Shown in pieces: positions 1 to 8,108 of a stretch of 64,000 bases of DNA. The notes beneath the pieces are model-generated. The model was not told the origin of the DNA, did no database searches, and saw only the letters and a list, made by a program, of their open reading frames with translations. Within the stretch, counting starts at the first letter, position 1; the number at the start of each line of letters is the position of its first letter. Made by a program: the position numbers and the translations under genes. This DNA is from Deltaproteobacteria bacterium (GTDB taxonomy: Bacteria > Bdellovibrionota_B > Oligoflexia > Oligoflexales > Bog-1112), in NCBI GenBank assembly GCA_947466225.1, contig CANIBL010000004.1, forward strand, positions 1-64,000. The letters run 5' to 3'.

Positions 1-6
1 ACGAAA

Positions 7-651
7 TCAGGCGGGGATTCTCTTCGCATCTTCGAGGAAAATTTGCAGGCCTTTTTCTGTTAATGGATGATGAATAAGAGCCGGTAGTAGTTTGAATGGA
101 ATGGTGATGACATCAACGCCCAATAATGCGGCTTGTTTTACATGCAAGGGATGACGTAGAGAAGCAGCTAAAATTTGGGTCGAAAATTCGTAGTTGTGGT
201 AGATGCTGCGGATTTCTTGCGCCACTTCCATACCTTCAATGCCGATGTCGTCGAGACGACCCAGAAATGGAGAGATATACGTCGCACCGGCTTTGGCTGC
301 CAATAGAGCTTGGGTGGCATTAAAACACAGGGTCACATTGGTGGGGATGCCTTCTTCTGTGCAGGTTTTGACAGCTCGAAGCCCATCGCCTGTTAGGGGG
401 ATTTTAACCACAACATTCTTGGCAACCTTGCGCCAGCGACGCGCTTCTTCCATCATGCCAGCATAGTCTGTGGCGAGTACTTCAGCTGAAACAGGGCCTT
501 TACATACCTTGCAAATTTCTTGGATCACTTCCAGGTAGCTTTTGCCGGTTTGTGCCACCAAGGAGGGATTGGTGGTGACCCCATCTAGGAACCCCATGGC
601 CGCTGCCTGGGTAATTTCTTCTATTTTTGCGGTATCCAAAAAAAACTTCAA
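7..651 (-). CDS. fsa: Fructose-6-phosphate aldolase / transaldolase family (TalC/FSA-like)
   Basis: A 214-residue class I aldolase of the short transaldolase family, which moves or releases dihydroxyacetone units between sugar phosphates in the cytoplasm. The opening MKFFLDTAKIEEI and the GVTTNPSLVA segment are diagnostic. The Schiff-base lysine lies in VVVKIPLTGDG, followed by NVTLCFNATQALLAAKAGA and the phosphate-binding YISPFLGRLDD. Full length matches the short FSA/TalC subfamily (about 215 residues). The start is a TTG at 651 preceded by AGAGAGG seven bases upstream; no ATG gives the complete N-terminus. It may be either transaldolase or F6P aldolase, because the subfamily cannot be split by eye. 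Confidence 0.93.
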   Translation of the reverse strand: MKFFLDTAKIEEITQAAAMGFLDGVTTNPSLVAQTGKSYLEVIQEICKVCKGPVSAEVLATDYAGMMEEARRWRKVAKNVVVKIPLTGDGLRAVKTCTEEGIPTNVTLCFNATQALLAAKAGATYISPFLGRLDDIGIEGMEVAQEIRSIYHNYEFSTQILAASLRHPLHVKQAALLGVDVITIPFKLLPALIHHPLTEKGLQIFLEDAKRIPA

Positions 652-809
652 ACTGGAGCCTCTCTTTCGATTCTATATGGCAAAACATTGCACGTACCCA
701 TACCTCACGGCGGAATATTTAGACAGGGTTTTTTATGGGGAAATGTCAGGGGATGATAGGGGAAAGAGCGGGTATTCTGAGGGCAAGTCAGAAAAAATAG
801 GGGGTTGTA

Positions 810-1394
810 ATGGGGCGTTTTCTATGGGCGCTAATCGGCTTTTTGGGTATCAGCACCTGGAGTTGGGGGGCTGAGTGGACGCCTTTTTCGCGGGGGCCCG
901 AGGTTGTAGAGGCGGCGCTGGGCTGCGTACAGGCGCAATGGGCAACTACGGAATTGGCAGATATATCTACGTTTTTGCGCAGAATTGCGAGAGCTGAGTC
1001 TGCCTGTGGGATGCGAACAGAGACCTATCGCCCTGGCTATTACGGAGGTATTTGGCAGGTCGATCGCGTGGCCTTTGAAGAGACCCAGCGCATATCCGCT
1101 CACCCTCGTTTGGCTCGGTGGCAACAGGCCCTTCGAAGGCAGAGCCAAGAAAAGGGCCTACCCGTGTTGGACTGGAACATGGTTCAGTGGGAACAACTTA
1201 CAGCACCGGCATATTCTTGTTTAGCAGCCCGATTTTATCTAGCTTGTATTCCAGAGGCTGTACCGGAGGGGCTGGTGGAGCAAGCTGTTTATTGGAAGAA
1301 ATACTACAATACGGAGGCGGGAGCTGGCACGATTCGAGGATTTTTGCGGGCGAATCAAGGATATCCAGATTCTCGTAGGGAGGCCAGGAGTTGA
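810..1394 (+). CDS. Secreted lysozyme-fold (lytic transglycosylase-like) protein
   Basis: A 194-residue protein with a clear signal peptide (hydrophobic stretch in residues 5-18, ending ...TWSWGA). The mature part contains RRIARAESACG followed by YYGGIWQVD. This resembles the catalytic-Glu helix and the G-x-x-Q beta-hairpin of the lysozyme/SLT superfamily, with Glu of AESACG as candidate acid. It would act on peptidoglycan in the periplasm. SD AGGGGG lies five bases before the ATG. The 3' end overlaps the convergent ThiL-like gene by 40 bp. The superfamily assignment rests on two motifs only. Confidence 0.6.
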   Translation: MGRFLWALIGFLGISTWSWGAEWTPFSRGPEVVEAALGCVQAQWATTELADISTFLRRIARAESACGMRTETYRPGYYGGIWQVDRVAFEETQRISAHPRLARWQQALRRQSQEKGLPVLDWNMVQWEQLTAPAYSCLAARFYLACIPEAVPEGLVEQAVYWKKYYNTEAGAGTIRGFLRANQGYPDSRREARS

Positions 1395-2380
1395 GCACAG
1401 ACCCGCGGCCACTCGCTCGTGGGTGTGGCATGTAAAAGATGGGCATTTTCGAGGGAGGGGAGAAAGAGGCCCTTCTCGGTTTGAAGTTGAATTTCCGGGG
1501 TCTCGGTAAATTGTCCCAGTATGTGAATGGTGGCATGGGCCTGTACGTGAGCCAAATCTGCTTCTCGTACGCAGGCCATCTGAAGAAAATCTCCATGTTC
1601 TGCAATCATGAGGGAAAAGAGGGGGATGGTATGGGCACAAGCAAAGGCATGGGCAACAGGAGAAATAGTGGTTTCATCCCATTTCCAGTGAAAGCCTACG
1701 CGATTAAGAGCGCATAGCGTATGAAGTGTGGACAACACCCCGTCGCTGGTGTCCATCATGGCTCGCAGATAGGGGCGCGCCGCGTGTAGTTGTTGCCAGG
1801 GAACTTGGGGGCGATAGAGGGATTCTGGGAAACTGTTGACGGGGAGCCCAAGGAGACATCGGTACGCAAGGCAAGGGCCGATGCCGGTTAAGCCAAAGAC
1901 TACGGCATAATCGCCCGCTTGAATGCCCATGCGTTGAAGGGGTGGTGTTGCGCAGAGTCCAAGACCAACACTGGTAAGGATGGTATGCTGTGCGTTTCCA
2001 GTATCCCCCCCCAAGAGATGGGTGCCATTGGCGTATAGGGCATCATGGAACCCTTCGTATATGCCGTGTTTCATGGACTCTGTACAATCTTGCCCCCACT
2101 GGCTGGAAAATAAGAGACCCAGGGGTGTGGCAGCGCATGCAGCAAGATCAGAGAATGAGGCTGCGGCGCAGACCCATCCCATGGTGTAGGGATCTTGATA
2201 TAAGCTATGGATGATTTCTTCGCTAATGGCATCCACGGTTACGGCAAGGGTGCCCCCGGTTGGCAAGGCGAGGAGTTCACAGTCGCTTTCATAAAAGGCA
2301 TTTTGTTGCAGGGGAGAGCGAGAAAATTTTTTTACATACTGCTGCAGTGTGGAAAACTCGGGTCCCATGGTTAGGTGCAT
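1355..2380 (-). CDS. ThiL-like (AIR-synthase fold) kinase
   Basis: A 341-residue protein with the PurM/ThiL fold. Visible marks are an N-terminal acidic metal site (AVTVDAISEE), the SFSDLAACAATPLGLLFS helix typical of ThiL, HLLGGDTGNA, and RAMMDTSDGVLSTL, which corresponds to the ThiL MDISDGL motif. ThiL phosphorylates thiamine monophosphate; paralogues phosphorylate other small molecules. It is the last gene of a long minus-strand operon and its start overlaps the lipid-kinase-like gene by 10 bp. ATG at 2380 has GAGGTCGAG upstream, whereas the internal ATG at 2368 has no SD. No other thiamine gene is nearby, so a specialised role in the local pathway is as likely as thiamine salvage. Confidence 0.75.
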   Translation of the reverse strand: MHLTMGPEFSTLQQYVKKFSRSPLQQNAFYESDCELLALPTGGTLAVTVDAISEEIIHSLYQDPYTMGWVCAAASFSDLAACAATPLGLLFSSQWGQDCTESMKHGIYEGFHDALYANGTHLLGGDTGNAQHTILTSVGLGLCATPPLQRMGIQAGDYAVVFGLTGIGPCLAYRCLLGLPVNSFPESLYRPQVPWQQLHAARPYLRAMMDTSDGVLSTLHTLCALNRVGFHWKWDETTISPVAHAFACAHTIPLFSLMIAEHGDFLQMACVREADLAHVQAHATIHILGQFTETPEIQLQTEKGLFLPSLENAHLLHATPTSEWPRVCAQLLASLRESGYP

Positions 2381-3279
2381 AACTGAACTCGACCTCGATC
2401 AATACCGAAAGTGATATGGGTTTGCCGGGAAACTTCTCCGTCGGCTTCCACCCAAAATGGGGTTTCGCTGTGAACGTAAAATGTGGTCCCCCGGCATTGA
2501 TGGAGCTTGGAACCAAAGAAGCGCCCGCGGAGAAATTCCCGCAAGGTGCGAAGACTTTCCCACTTGGAAAGGTTGTCACATAAATAAATGTGAAAATGTC
2601 CTGAATCGGGTGTTTCCCCTGTCGGGTAGGCAAAATCTCCTGAGAAATGTTGATTTCGCACAATTGCGAGATTGGTAATATTTCGGTTGCCGTAGAGACA
2701 GAGACGAAGGGAGAGATTGCGGTAAAGAAATAAGGTGCGCAAGGCAGCCCAAAAAATGGCGAGTGGGGTTGAAATGCGTTTAACCGTATGCAGATGATGA
2801 TTGAAATACCCATTGGCCTCTGCGGTGAGGCCCAGACTGGCATTGAGGAGAAAGTAGGTACGAGGGCCATCCGTTGGAGCCCACCAACAAAGATCTGTGA
2901 GTAAAGTGGATTCAAAATTCATACGACAAGGAAAACCTGCGACACGGGTAGAAATCGGTTTGTGAAAATCGTTGGAAGACCCTGTGCCGATTGCACCGAA
3001 AATGAGTTCCGAGGAGGGAATGTTGCAAGCTGCGCTGGCACGCAAGAGGCCATTCACCATTGCATTACATGTGCCATCTCCTCCCACTGCAACAAAGTGC
3101 CGTTTACCTTTCTGGAGCTGCACCTGCAACGCGCGATCGAGGGCCATGGAATCGAAGGGGGCAGATATATCCAGTACTGTTGCTGGGAAAGGCAGGGCTG
3201 ATTGGAGTTTTCGCCATCTAGCCGCGCCTTTTCCTCCACAGGCTGTGGGATTCACCAAAAGAACAGGGGGAGATTTCAT
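2371..3279 (-). CDS. Diacylglycerol/sphingosine-kinase-family lipid kinase
   Basis: A 302-residue member of the DAGK catalytic family (YegS/LCB5-type), which transfers ATP phosphate to a lipid hydroxyl. It shows LLVNPTACGGKGAARW near the N-terminus and the nucleotide-binding FVAVGGDGTCNAMVNGLL (VGGDGT motif). GAIGTGSSNDF follows, corresponding to the PxGTxND motif, and a beta-rich C-terminal domain ends in FWVEADGEV. ATG at 3279 overlaps the upstream stop as ATGA, so translation is coupled; an upstream in-frame extension to 3396 only repeats the neighbour's sequence in another frame. Beside an alpha-oxoamine synthase and an SDR, a long-chain-base or ceramide kinase role is attractive but inferred. 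Confidence 0.85.
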   Translation of the reverse strand: MKSPPVLLVNPTACGGKGAARWRKLQSALPFPATVLDISAPFDSMALDRALQVQLQKGKRHFVAVGGDGTCNAMVNGLLRASAACNIPSSELIFGAIGTGSSNDFHKPISTRVAGFPCRMNFESTLLTDLCWWAPTDGPRTYFLLNASLGLTAEANGYFNHHLHTVKRISTPLAIFWAALRTLFLYRNLSLRLCLYGNRNITNLAIVRNQHFSGDFAYPTGETPDSGHFHIYLCDNLSKWESLRTLREFLRGRFFGSKLHQCRGTTFYVHSETPFWVEADGEVSRQTHITFGIDRGRVQLCT

Positions 3280-3944
3280 CGATTGTGTCGCCTCTTGGTT
3301 TGGATCCAGCTCGAGAGGAATTGGAAGAGTTCTTGATGCAAGGTTAGGATATCGGCATCTGCATGGATGGGGATCCATTGTGGGTTGGCATCGCACATGC
3401 GCATCAGCTCTCCGTTCAGCTTTTGCTGAAAGCGTTGAAATTGCAGTTGCGGGGATTTTCCTTGAGACTCTGGTCCCAGTTCATAAGGGGTAAAAGTGGT
3501 TTTGCGTTTAAGCAGACAAGCCGGGTCGGCTTGTAGATAAAAGACCAAATCAGCTTGGGGTAAAAGAGAAAAAGGCAGATCAGCTTCTTCCGGAGGCACG
3601 CCTCGAGCTCGTTCATTGGCAGCATATTTAAACCAGTATCCATCGATCAACAGAATCTCCAAGTGAGGATGCGCTGCATGGAGCAACTCCAATCCACGCG
3701 AAAAACAAAAAAGCAAGAGGCTCATGCGGGATCGAGAAGAGAGAGAGGTCGCAAAAGAGAGCGCATCTTTAGATACCGTACATATCTCCCCTTTCTGTAC
3801 ATACTCCCATAGAGAGAAGAGGGCTACCTTTTCTACTCCGAACTTTGCCTGCAGTTCTTGTAGCAAGAGAGAACATAAAGTGGACTTGCCTACCCCATCG
3901 CTACCGGTGAGTACAAGGTATTGGACAGAGGGAGCGTGTTGCAT
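3276..3944 (-). CDS. Thymidylate-kinase-like P-loop kinase
   Basis: A 222-residue P-loop kinase. VLTGSDGVGKSTLCSLLL is a Walker A of the Tmk type, and LLIDGYWFKYAANERARG resembles the DR(Y/F)xxS region but lacks the usual Asp-Arg pair at that place. QADLVFYLQADP is the Walker B-like strand before the lid. The start is ATG 3944 with AAAGGA seven bases upstream; it begins inside the end of the preceding gene (55-bp overlap), and its stop forms ATGA with the next start. Context among lipid and sugar enzymes suggests a specialised substrate rather than housekeeping dTMP, which is inference. Confidence 0.75.
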   Translation of the reverse strand: MQHAPSVQYLVLTGSDGVGKSTLCSLLLQELQAKFGVEKVALFSLWEYVQKGEICTVSKDALSFATSLSSRSRMSLLLFCFSRGLELLHAAHPHLEILLIDGYWFKYAANERARGVPPEEADLPFSLLPQADLVFYLQADPACLLKRKTTFTPYELGPESQGKSPQLQFQRFQQKLNGELMRMCDANPQWIPIHADADILTLHQELFQFLSSWIQTKRRHNR

Positions 3945-6073
3945 GGGGTTCCTTTCTGAGATAACCGTTGGATCGTGCCGTGGGTACCGTTGATTTCGAT
4001 CCACTCACCCGGGGTAAATGTAGAAAGAGCGGTAGCACCACAGATCACCGCAGGTAGGTGATATTCACGCGCCAATACCAATCCATGAGACAAAAGTCCG
4101 CCAGAGCCCACGATCATGCCTTTCAATCGGGGAAAGAGCAGTGCTAGTTCTGGCTGTGGTGCAGGGGTTTGTAAGATCCAGGCTTCCCCTGGGTGAGGGC
4201 GATGTTGCTGCAGTTCTTCGAGGGTGCAGAGTTGGCCTTGGGCCACACCTGGACTAGCGCCGATCCAAGATGTGGAGTGGGGAATTGATGTTTCACGGAT
4301 GGGGAGGTCGCAGTGGGTCGGTTCTGTGGGCCATCTAGAAAATGTGCCTTTACGCTGATCACTGATCCAGGCAAGGGAGTAGGGCGTCTTATGCAAGAGC
4401 TCTGACTTGGTAAGAAAATAGATATGCTGGGACGACGGAAGTTCTCCGCTTTGGTGGAGAACTTCCCCAAAGCGGCGTAGTATTTTTTTTGAAGCCAAGA
4501 GGTAGTACCCTGCATATTCATGCATGGCGTCATCCAGCTCACACAACCGGAGTAGCATGGCATAGAGAGCGCGCACGGTATCTGGAAAGCGGGATAGATC
4601 GTGGGTTGTCGTTCGGATTTTTGGTGAAAGAACAGGCCACGTTTGGTTCGGAAAGGCTTCTTCGAGAGTCGAATCTGCTACATCCCAGGAGAGATGAAGA
4701 TGGGCATGACTGGTTCGGGGTAGTGACAGAGCGCTTTCTGTGTCGTTCTCCATCCACTGCAGTAAGGTCATGGGGGAAACCCCTTGGGCTTCAAAGTAGG
4801 CTTCCAGTACCTTGTGGGCCAACTTTTTGAGAAAAAAAATCGAAAAATCGTGGGTGAAGAAATCCTTCGCTGCTGTATCAATGCGAAGTATAGGTGCCAA
4901 AAAATCGGCTCGCTGTTTCCATGGTGTGGCATCGATACTTGCAATTTCCTGCTGAAGAGGCACGAGAGACTGGGCCAAGGTATGGGCCCAGTGGGTTTCG
5001 ATTTGGACCAAGGCCGGTTGTATCCAATCGTGTACCAATGTGATTTTTGCCAAAACACGAGAAGAGGGTCTTGCGAATGAGAAAAGGGTGCGCCAGTGAG
5101 TGCGTATAAACTGTAGGCTTTTCCACAGGGAGAGACGAAGAGCTTGTTTGCTGGGGGTTCTCCCGTAGATAAAACCATGGTGGTAGATAAAATGCTGATG
5201 AGGGTCTCGGGTGCTGATACCGAGGAGAGCATACATGGATGTGAAGTTGTGAGGGATATGATCTGCCAGCAACGACCATCCCAATAAGGTCATCTTGGTA
5301 GGGAACCGCTCTCGAGTTTCCCGCAAATCCCAGTGGTAGCCTTGTTGCAAAGGCCGAAATAGCAGCGCTTCTGGTGTTGCAATGGCTCGTACCTGCAATA
5401 CCCAAAAGTGCTCTCCATCCCAGGTCCACTCCATGTCGATGGGGCATTTCCATAGGCGCTCTGCTAGATCAGTATATCGACGCAAGGCAGAAAAAAATGG
5501 CTGCAGTTCACAGGGAATGGCACCCCCAAAGATACAAGATTGAGGTGTTATGTTTCCTTCTACCAGAGCACGGCATGGTCCTTCGACCCATTCGATGCGC
5601 CCTCGCTTTGGGGCTTTTTTATGAATCTCAGAGGCTTGTAGCAATTTTTGGGGGTGGCGAGAAAAGGCCACACCGGAGTAGAGTCCTGTGATTTTCCGTT
5701 GGATCAAAACCGGTTCTTCTCGTGGGGCGGTACCGGCACGATAGGGCGCATAAGAGTGAAGTACCGTTTGTATACAGTCCCATAGGGCAGAGGCGGTGGA
5801 TGTTTCAAGCTCGACGGAAGCAAATACACCAGCCAAGGAACTTGTGCCCGTATCTTCTCCTAAAAACGTGGAACGCACGATGAGGGCATGGCCCAGTTGA
5901 GAAAAAATTTCTTCCGCGCGTATCGACCACTCTCGTGGCATGTGTCGTTGTTCTTTTACTTGCAACACGCCAAAAGAGGGAATGGGTACTTTTTTTTGTT
6001 GCAGTACAAAAAGACCGTCGGCTTTTTGCCCATACGGTTCTGATTCTCGGGTGCGATGAAAGTGTAGCTTCAT
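3890..6073 (-). CDS. PEP-utilising / rifampicin-phosphotransferase-like enzyme (copy 1)
   Basis: A 727-residue protein with the layout of PEP synthase or rifampicin phosphotransferase. The N-terminal ATP-grasp half includes ALIVRSTFLGEDTGTSSLAG, VLIQRKITGLYSGVAFSR and IDMEWTWDGEHFWVLQVRA. A long divergent middle region follows. The C-terminal phosphohistidine domain has GASPGVAQG and GGLLSHGLVLAREYHLPAV, where the His after LLS is the swivelling phospho-carrier. Such enzymes split ATP and pass the beta-phosphate through His to pyruvate or a small-molecule hydroxyl. The TIM-barrel PEP domain of true PEP synthase is absent. ATG 6073 overlaps the previous stop (ATGA). A divergent paralogue lies at 12,815-15,091. 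Confidence 0.82.
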   Translation of the reverse strand: MKLHFHRTRESEPYGQKADGLFVLQQKKVPIPSFGVLQVKEQRHMPREWSIRAEEIFSQLGHALIVRSTFLGEDTGTSSLAGVFASVELETSTASALWDCIQTVLHSYAPYRAGTAPREEPVLIQRKITGLYSGVAFSRHPQKLLQASEIHKKAPKRGRIEWVEGPCRALVEGNITPQSCIFGGAIPCELQPFFSALRRYTDLAERLWKCPIDMEWTWDGEHFWVLQVRAIATPEALLFRPLQQGYHWDLRETRERFPTKMTLLGWSLLADHIPHNFTSMYALLGISTRDPHQHFIYHHGFIYGRTPSKQALRLSLWKSLQFIRTHWRTLFSFARPSSRVLAKITLVHDWIQPALVQIETHWAHTLAQSLVPLQQEIASIDATPWKQRADFLAPILRIDTAAKDFFTHDFSIFFLKKLAHKVLEAYFEAQGVSPMTLLQWMENDTESALSLPRTSHAHLHLSWDVADSTLEEAFPNQTWPVLSPKIRTTTHDLSRFPDTVRALYAMLLRLCELDDAMHEYAGYYLLASKKILRRFGEVLHQSGELPSSQHIYFLTKSELLHKTPYSLAWISDQRKGTFSRWPTEPTHCDLPIRETSIPHSTSWIGASPGVAQGQLCTLEELQQHRPHPGEAWILQTPAPQPELALLFPRLKGMIVGSGGLLSHGLVLAREYHLPAVICGATALSTFTPGEWIEINGTHGTIQRLSQKGTPCNTLPLSNTLYSPVAMG

Positions 6074-7458
6074 TCCAGTTGGCTCACCAATTGACGAAAT
6101 CGATCTTGTTGCGGATTTCTGGAAGTGGATTCTGTCTGGAGCAGACAAGCGCCACCTTCTTTTAGGTTGTCCCAGGTGAGCTGCAGAAGAGATAAGTGTC
6201 CATGGTCACGGGCCATGGCACGCCATAGAAGAACGGGTACAGCCGCTCGTTTGAGTGGATCGGGCAGCCAAGAAAACGGTACAAGGCGCTCTCGTTCTGC
6301 TAAATTGGCATGAAGGGTGTGCTGCCATTGCAAGGCAAGAAAGTGAAGTTTGTCCCATTTGTTTGAGGTTAGCTTAAACTGGGCAAAGGCACGTTCTACT
6401 TTGGCAATGTGTACAGATCGGGTTGTGAGCAAGGAATGGGACAGTCGGGTTCTTGTATCGAGACGTGTCAAGGGAGAGGCGTGTCGCGCTAGCTCTTGCA
6501 ACACGAAGGGGGGAGAGAAAGACCCATAAAGACCCTCGGTGAATGCCAGTACACGATAGCAGGGATCTTGCACACGCCAGAGGGCGGCGCGGGTGAGAAA
6601 AGCCTGCCAATCAAAGGCCTCGCGATTTTTAGCCCACAGATTGTAGACATCAGCTAGCTCTCGAAGACCGGTTTTGTAGAAGGGAAGATGTAAGCACAAA
6701 TGGAGCAAGTTGTCTTCTGCGGATAACTGAAAACAGGTAGCCCCATTGGATAGGGTCAGAGATTTTTTTCGCTGCCACAGTTCTTTTCTCTCTGGTTTCC
6801 ATGGGGATGTGGAGGCGCATAACCCCCAGTGGGGGCTTACGAGACAAGTTCCATCAGGACTGAGAAAAGGGGGCAAATGATGAGAAGCGGATGTTTCCGC
6901 TGGAGGACAAAGAGAGGCAAAGCCCAGGTCTTGCAGAATGGTGCAAAATCGTTTGCCCCCTCGAGGGCGCACCAGTACATCCACATCGTTCATTTTTTTG
7001 TAGATCGCTGTCGGGTAGAGTGTTTCTCCAAATAGTGCCCCTTTGAGAAGGATCAATTCGATGTTATTCGCTTCGCAAGCTGCTGCAATCTGTAGCATCC
7101 ACTTTCTGCGTAAGATGCCTTTTTCGATTTGTTGGTCGAGGCTTTGTAGCTTGTCTTTAGAAGCAAAGTTAGCTATCTGTGCAGGTGCATGACGTCGCAG
7201 TTGATCCAACACCAGGAGATCCACCTGATTGAATCTGGATAAGTAGGAAAATCGGTCCCAATCTAATTTGATCGTACTTGAGAGTAGATGCTGTCTCTTT
7301 CGGTGGGGATCCCCGACGGCCGAGGCGGCCTGGGGATGACGGAGTTTCTCTTCTTGGTGGGGATCCCCGACGGCCGAGGCGGCCTGGGGATGACGGTGTT
7401 GCTCATCGTAAATATCTGCATCACAGCGTGTCAATTGGATGAGAAGTGCTTCTTCCAT
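6070..7458 (-). CDS. Nucleotidyltransferase-family protein with repeat-derived N-terminal insert
   Basis: A 462-residue protein of the uncharacterised nucleotidyltransferase type (PF14907-like). ILLKGALFGETLYP followed by KKMNDVDVLVRP gives the metal-binding D-x-D of the NTase fold, and WxLCxH-like helical segments follow. Residues about 22-52 are a duplicated peptide (RHPQAASAVGDPH twice) encoded by two copies of a dispersed DNA repeat, inserted without breaking the frame. ATG 7458 has GGGTAGGA upstream and lies just after the methyltransferase stop. The end overlaps the PEP-utilising gene by 4 bp. Its substrate is unknown; family members transfer nucleotides to sugars or antibiotics. Confidence 0.75.
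   Translation of the reverse strand: MEEALLIQLTRCDADIYDEQHRHPQAASAVGDPHQEEKLRHPQAASAVGDPHRKRQHLLSSTIKLDWDRFSYLSRFNQVDLLVLDQLRRHAPAQIANFASKDKLQSLDQQIEKGILRRKWMLQIAAACEANNIELILLKGALFGETLYPTAIYKKMNDVDVLVRPRGGKRFCTILQDLGFASLCPPAETSASHHLPPFLSPDGTCLVSPHWGLCASTSPWKPERKELWQRKKSLTLSNGATCFQLSAEDNLLHLCLHLPFYKTGLRELADVYNLWAKNREAFDWQAFLTRAALWRVQDPCYRVLAFTEGLYGSFSPPFVLQELARHASPLTRLDTRTRLSHSLLTTRSVHIAKVERAFAQFKLTSNKWDKLHFLALQWQHTLHANLAERERLVPFSWLPDPLKRAAVPVLLWRAMARDHGHLSLLQLTWDNLKEGGACLLQTESTSRNPQQDRFRQLVSQLE
7302..7396. repeat. Two tandem family-C palindromic repeats inside a coding gene
   Basis: Two 41-bp copies (7302-7342 and 7356-7396) are identical in GGGGATCCCCGACGGCCG and GGCCTGGGGATGACGG, and are 54 bp apart start to start, a multiple of three. 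Each copy has complementary ends (GGGGATCC against GGATGAC-type) with inner GGCCGAGGCGGCC symmetry, so each can form a hairpin. The pattern matches the GTCATCCCC...GGGGATCC dispersed repeats common in some proteobacteria. Related copies lie at 21,683-21,770. Confidence 0.85.
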
Positions 7459-7464
7459 AGTGTC

Positions 7465-8088
7465 CTACCCTTTTCTGCCTTCAAATAAGAGGACATCTCC
7501 CATACGAAGTTTCGATGTAAGGGTAAATCCTGCTTGATGCAACCAAGAGACAAAAGCCTCGAGGTGAATCACTTCACTTTGATACCCTTTTTCAATCCAA
7601 GCGTGAATTTTTCGTTGTTTCCATGGTGCTTTGGGTAGAAGCAAGACAGAGCCTCGTACGTATCCACCGGGTTGCAAGACACGATACATTTCTTGGAGCG
7701 CTCCTTCAGCACTTGGGAAAGAGTTGCACCCTCCAAAGCAGGTAACCAAGGGTTGTGAGTTTGCCTCAAAGGGGAGATTCATCACATCCCCTTGAATTAC
7801 CGTCGTGTCAGATGGGAGCTTGGAAATGGCTTTTCGCAGCATATCAGGGGAAATATCCAGTACGGTCAGGTGCGGTTTTGGATAGGTTTTCTGTTTCAAT
7901 AGCGCAGCACGGGTTAAGGTGCCATCCCCGGTGGCCAAATCGAGTACGTGGAGATTGCATTGTAAACTATCGCGAAAGAACCGAATTTGTTTGAAGATAT
8001 TGCCACGCCAAATCCACGTATAGGCCAGCAGCGCAATGGGTGCGTAGAAGATGGAGTAAAAGCGATAGGCTTCGAGGGTTTTTTTCAT
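7465..8088 (-). CDS. Class I SAM-dependent methyltransferase
   Basis: A 207-residue methyltransferase. Motif I is VLDLATGDGTLTRAAL, motif II is LTVLDISPDML, then VIQGDVMNLPF and VLQPGGYVRGSVLLLP (post III). This is the UbiE/ubiquinone-menaquinone methyltransferase-like arrangement. An N-terminal amphipathic segment (YSIFYAPIALLAYTWIW) could lie against the membrane. ATG 8088 has GGAG eight bases upstream and is preferred to the GTG at 8118. It sits between the alpha-oxoamine synthase and the nucleotidyltransferase with short gaps, so it is probably cotranscribed; a lipid-like acceptor is inferred. Confidence 0.88.
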   Translation of the reverse strand: MKKTLEAYRFYSIFYAPIALLAYTWIWRGNIFKQIRFFRDSLQCNLHVLDLATGDGTLTRAALLKQKTYPKPHLTVLDISPDMLRKAISKLPSDTTVIQGDVMNLPFEANSQPLVTCFGGCNSFPSAEGALQEMYRVLQPGGYVRGSVLLLPKAPWKQRKIHAWIEKGYQSEVIHLEAFVSWLHQAGFTLTSKLRMGDVLLFEGRKG

Positions 8089-8108
8089 CGTAGGCTCCAC
8101 AAAAATGG

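Noticed and set aside
7302-7396. CRISPR array
   Set aside because: Only two units with a 13-bp spacer, each palindromic, inside a coding frame; no cas genes nearby.
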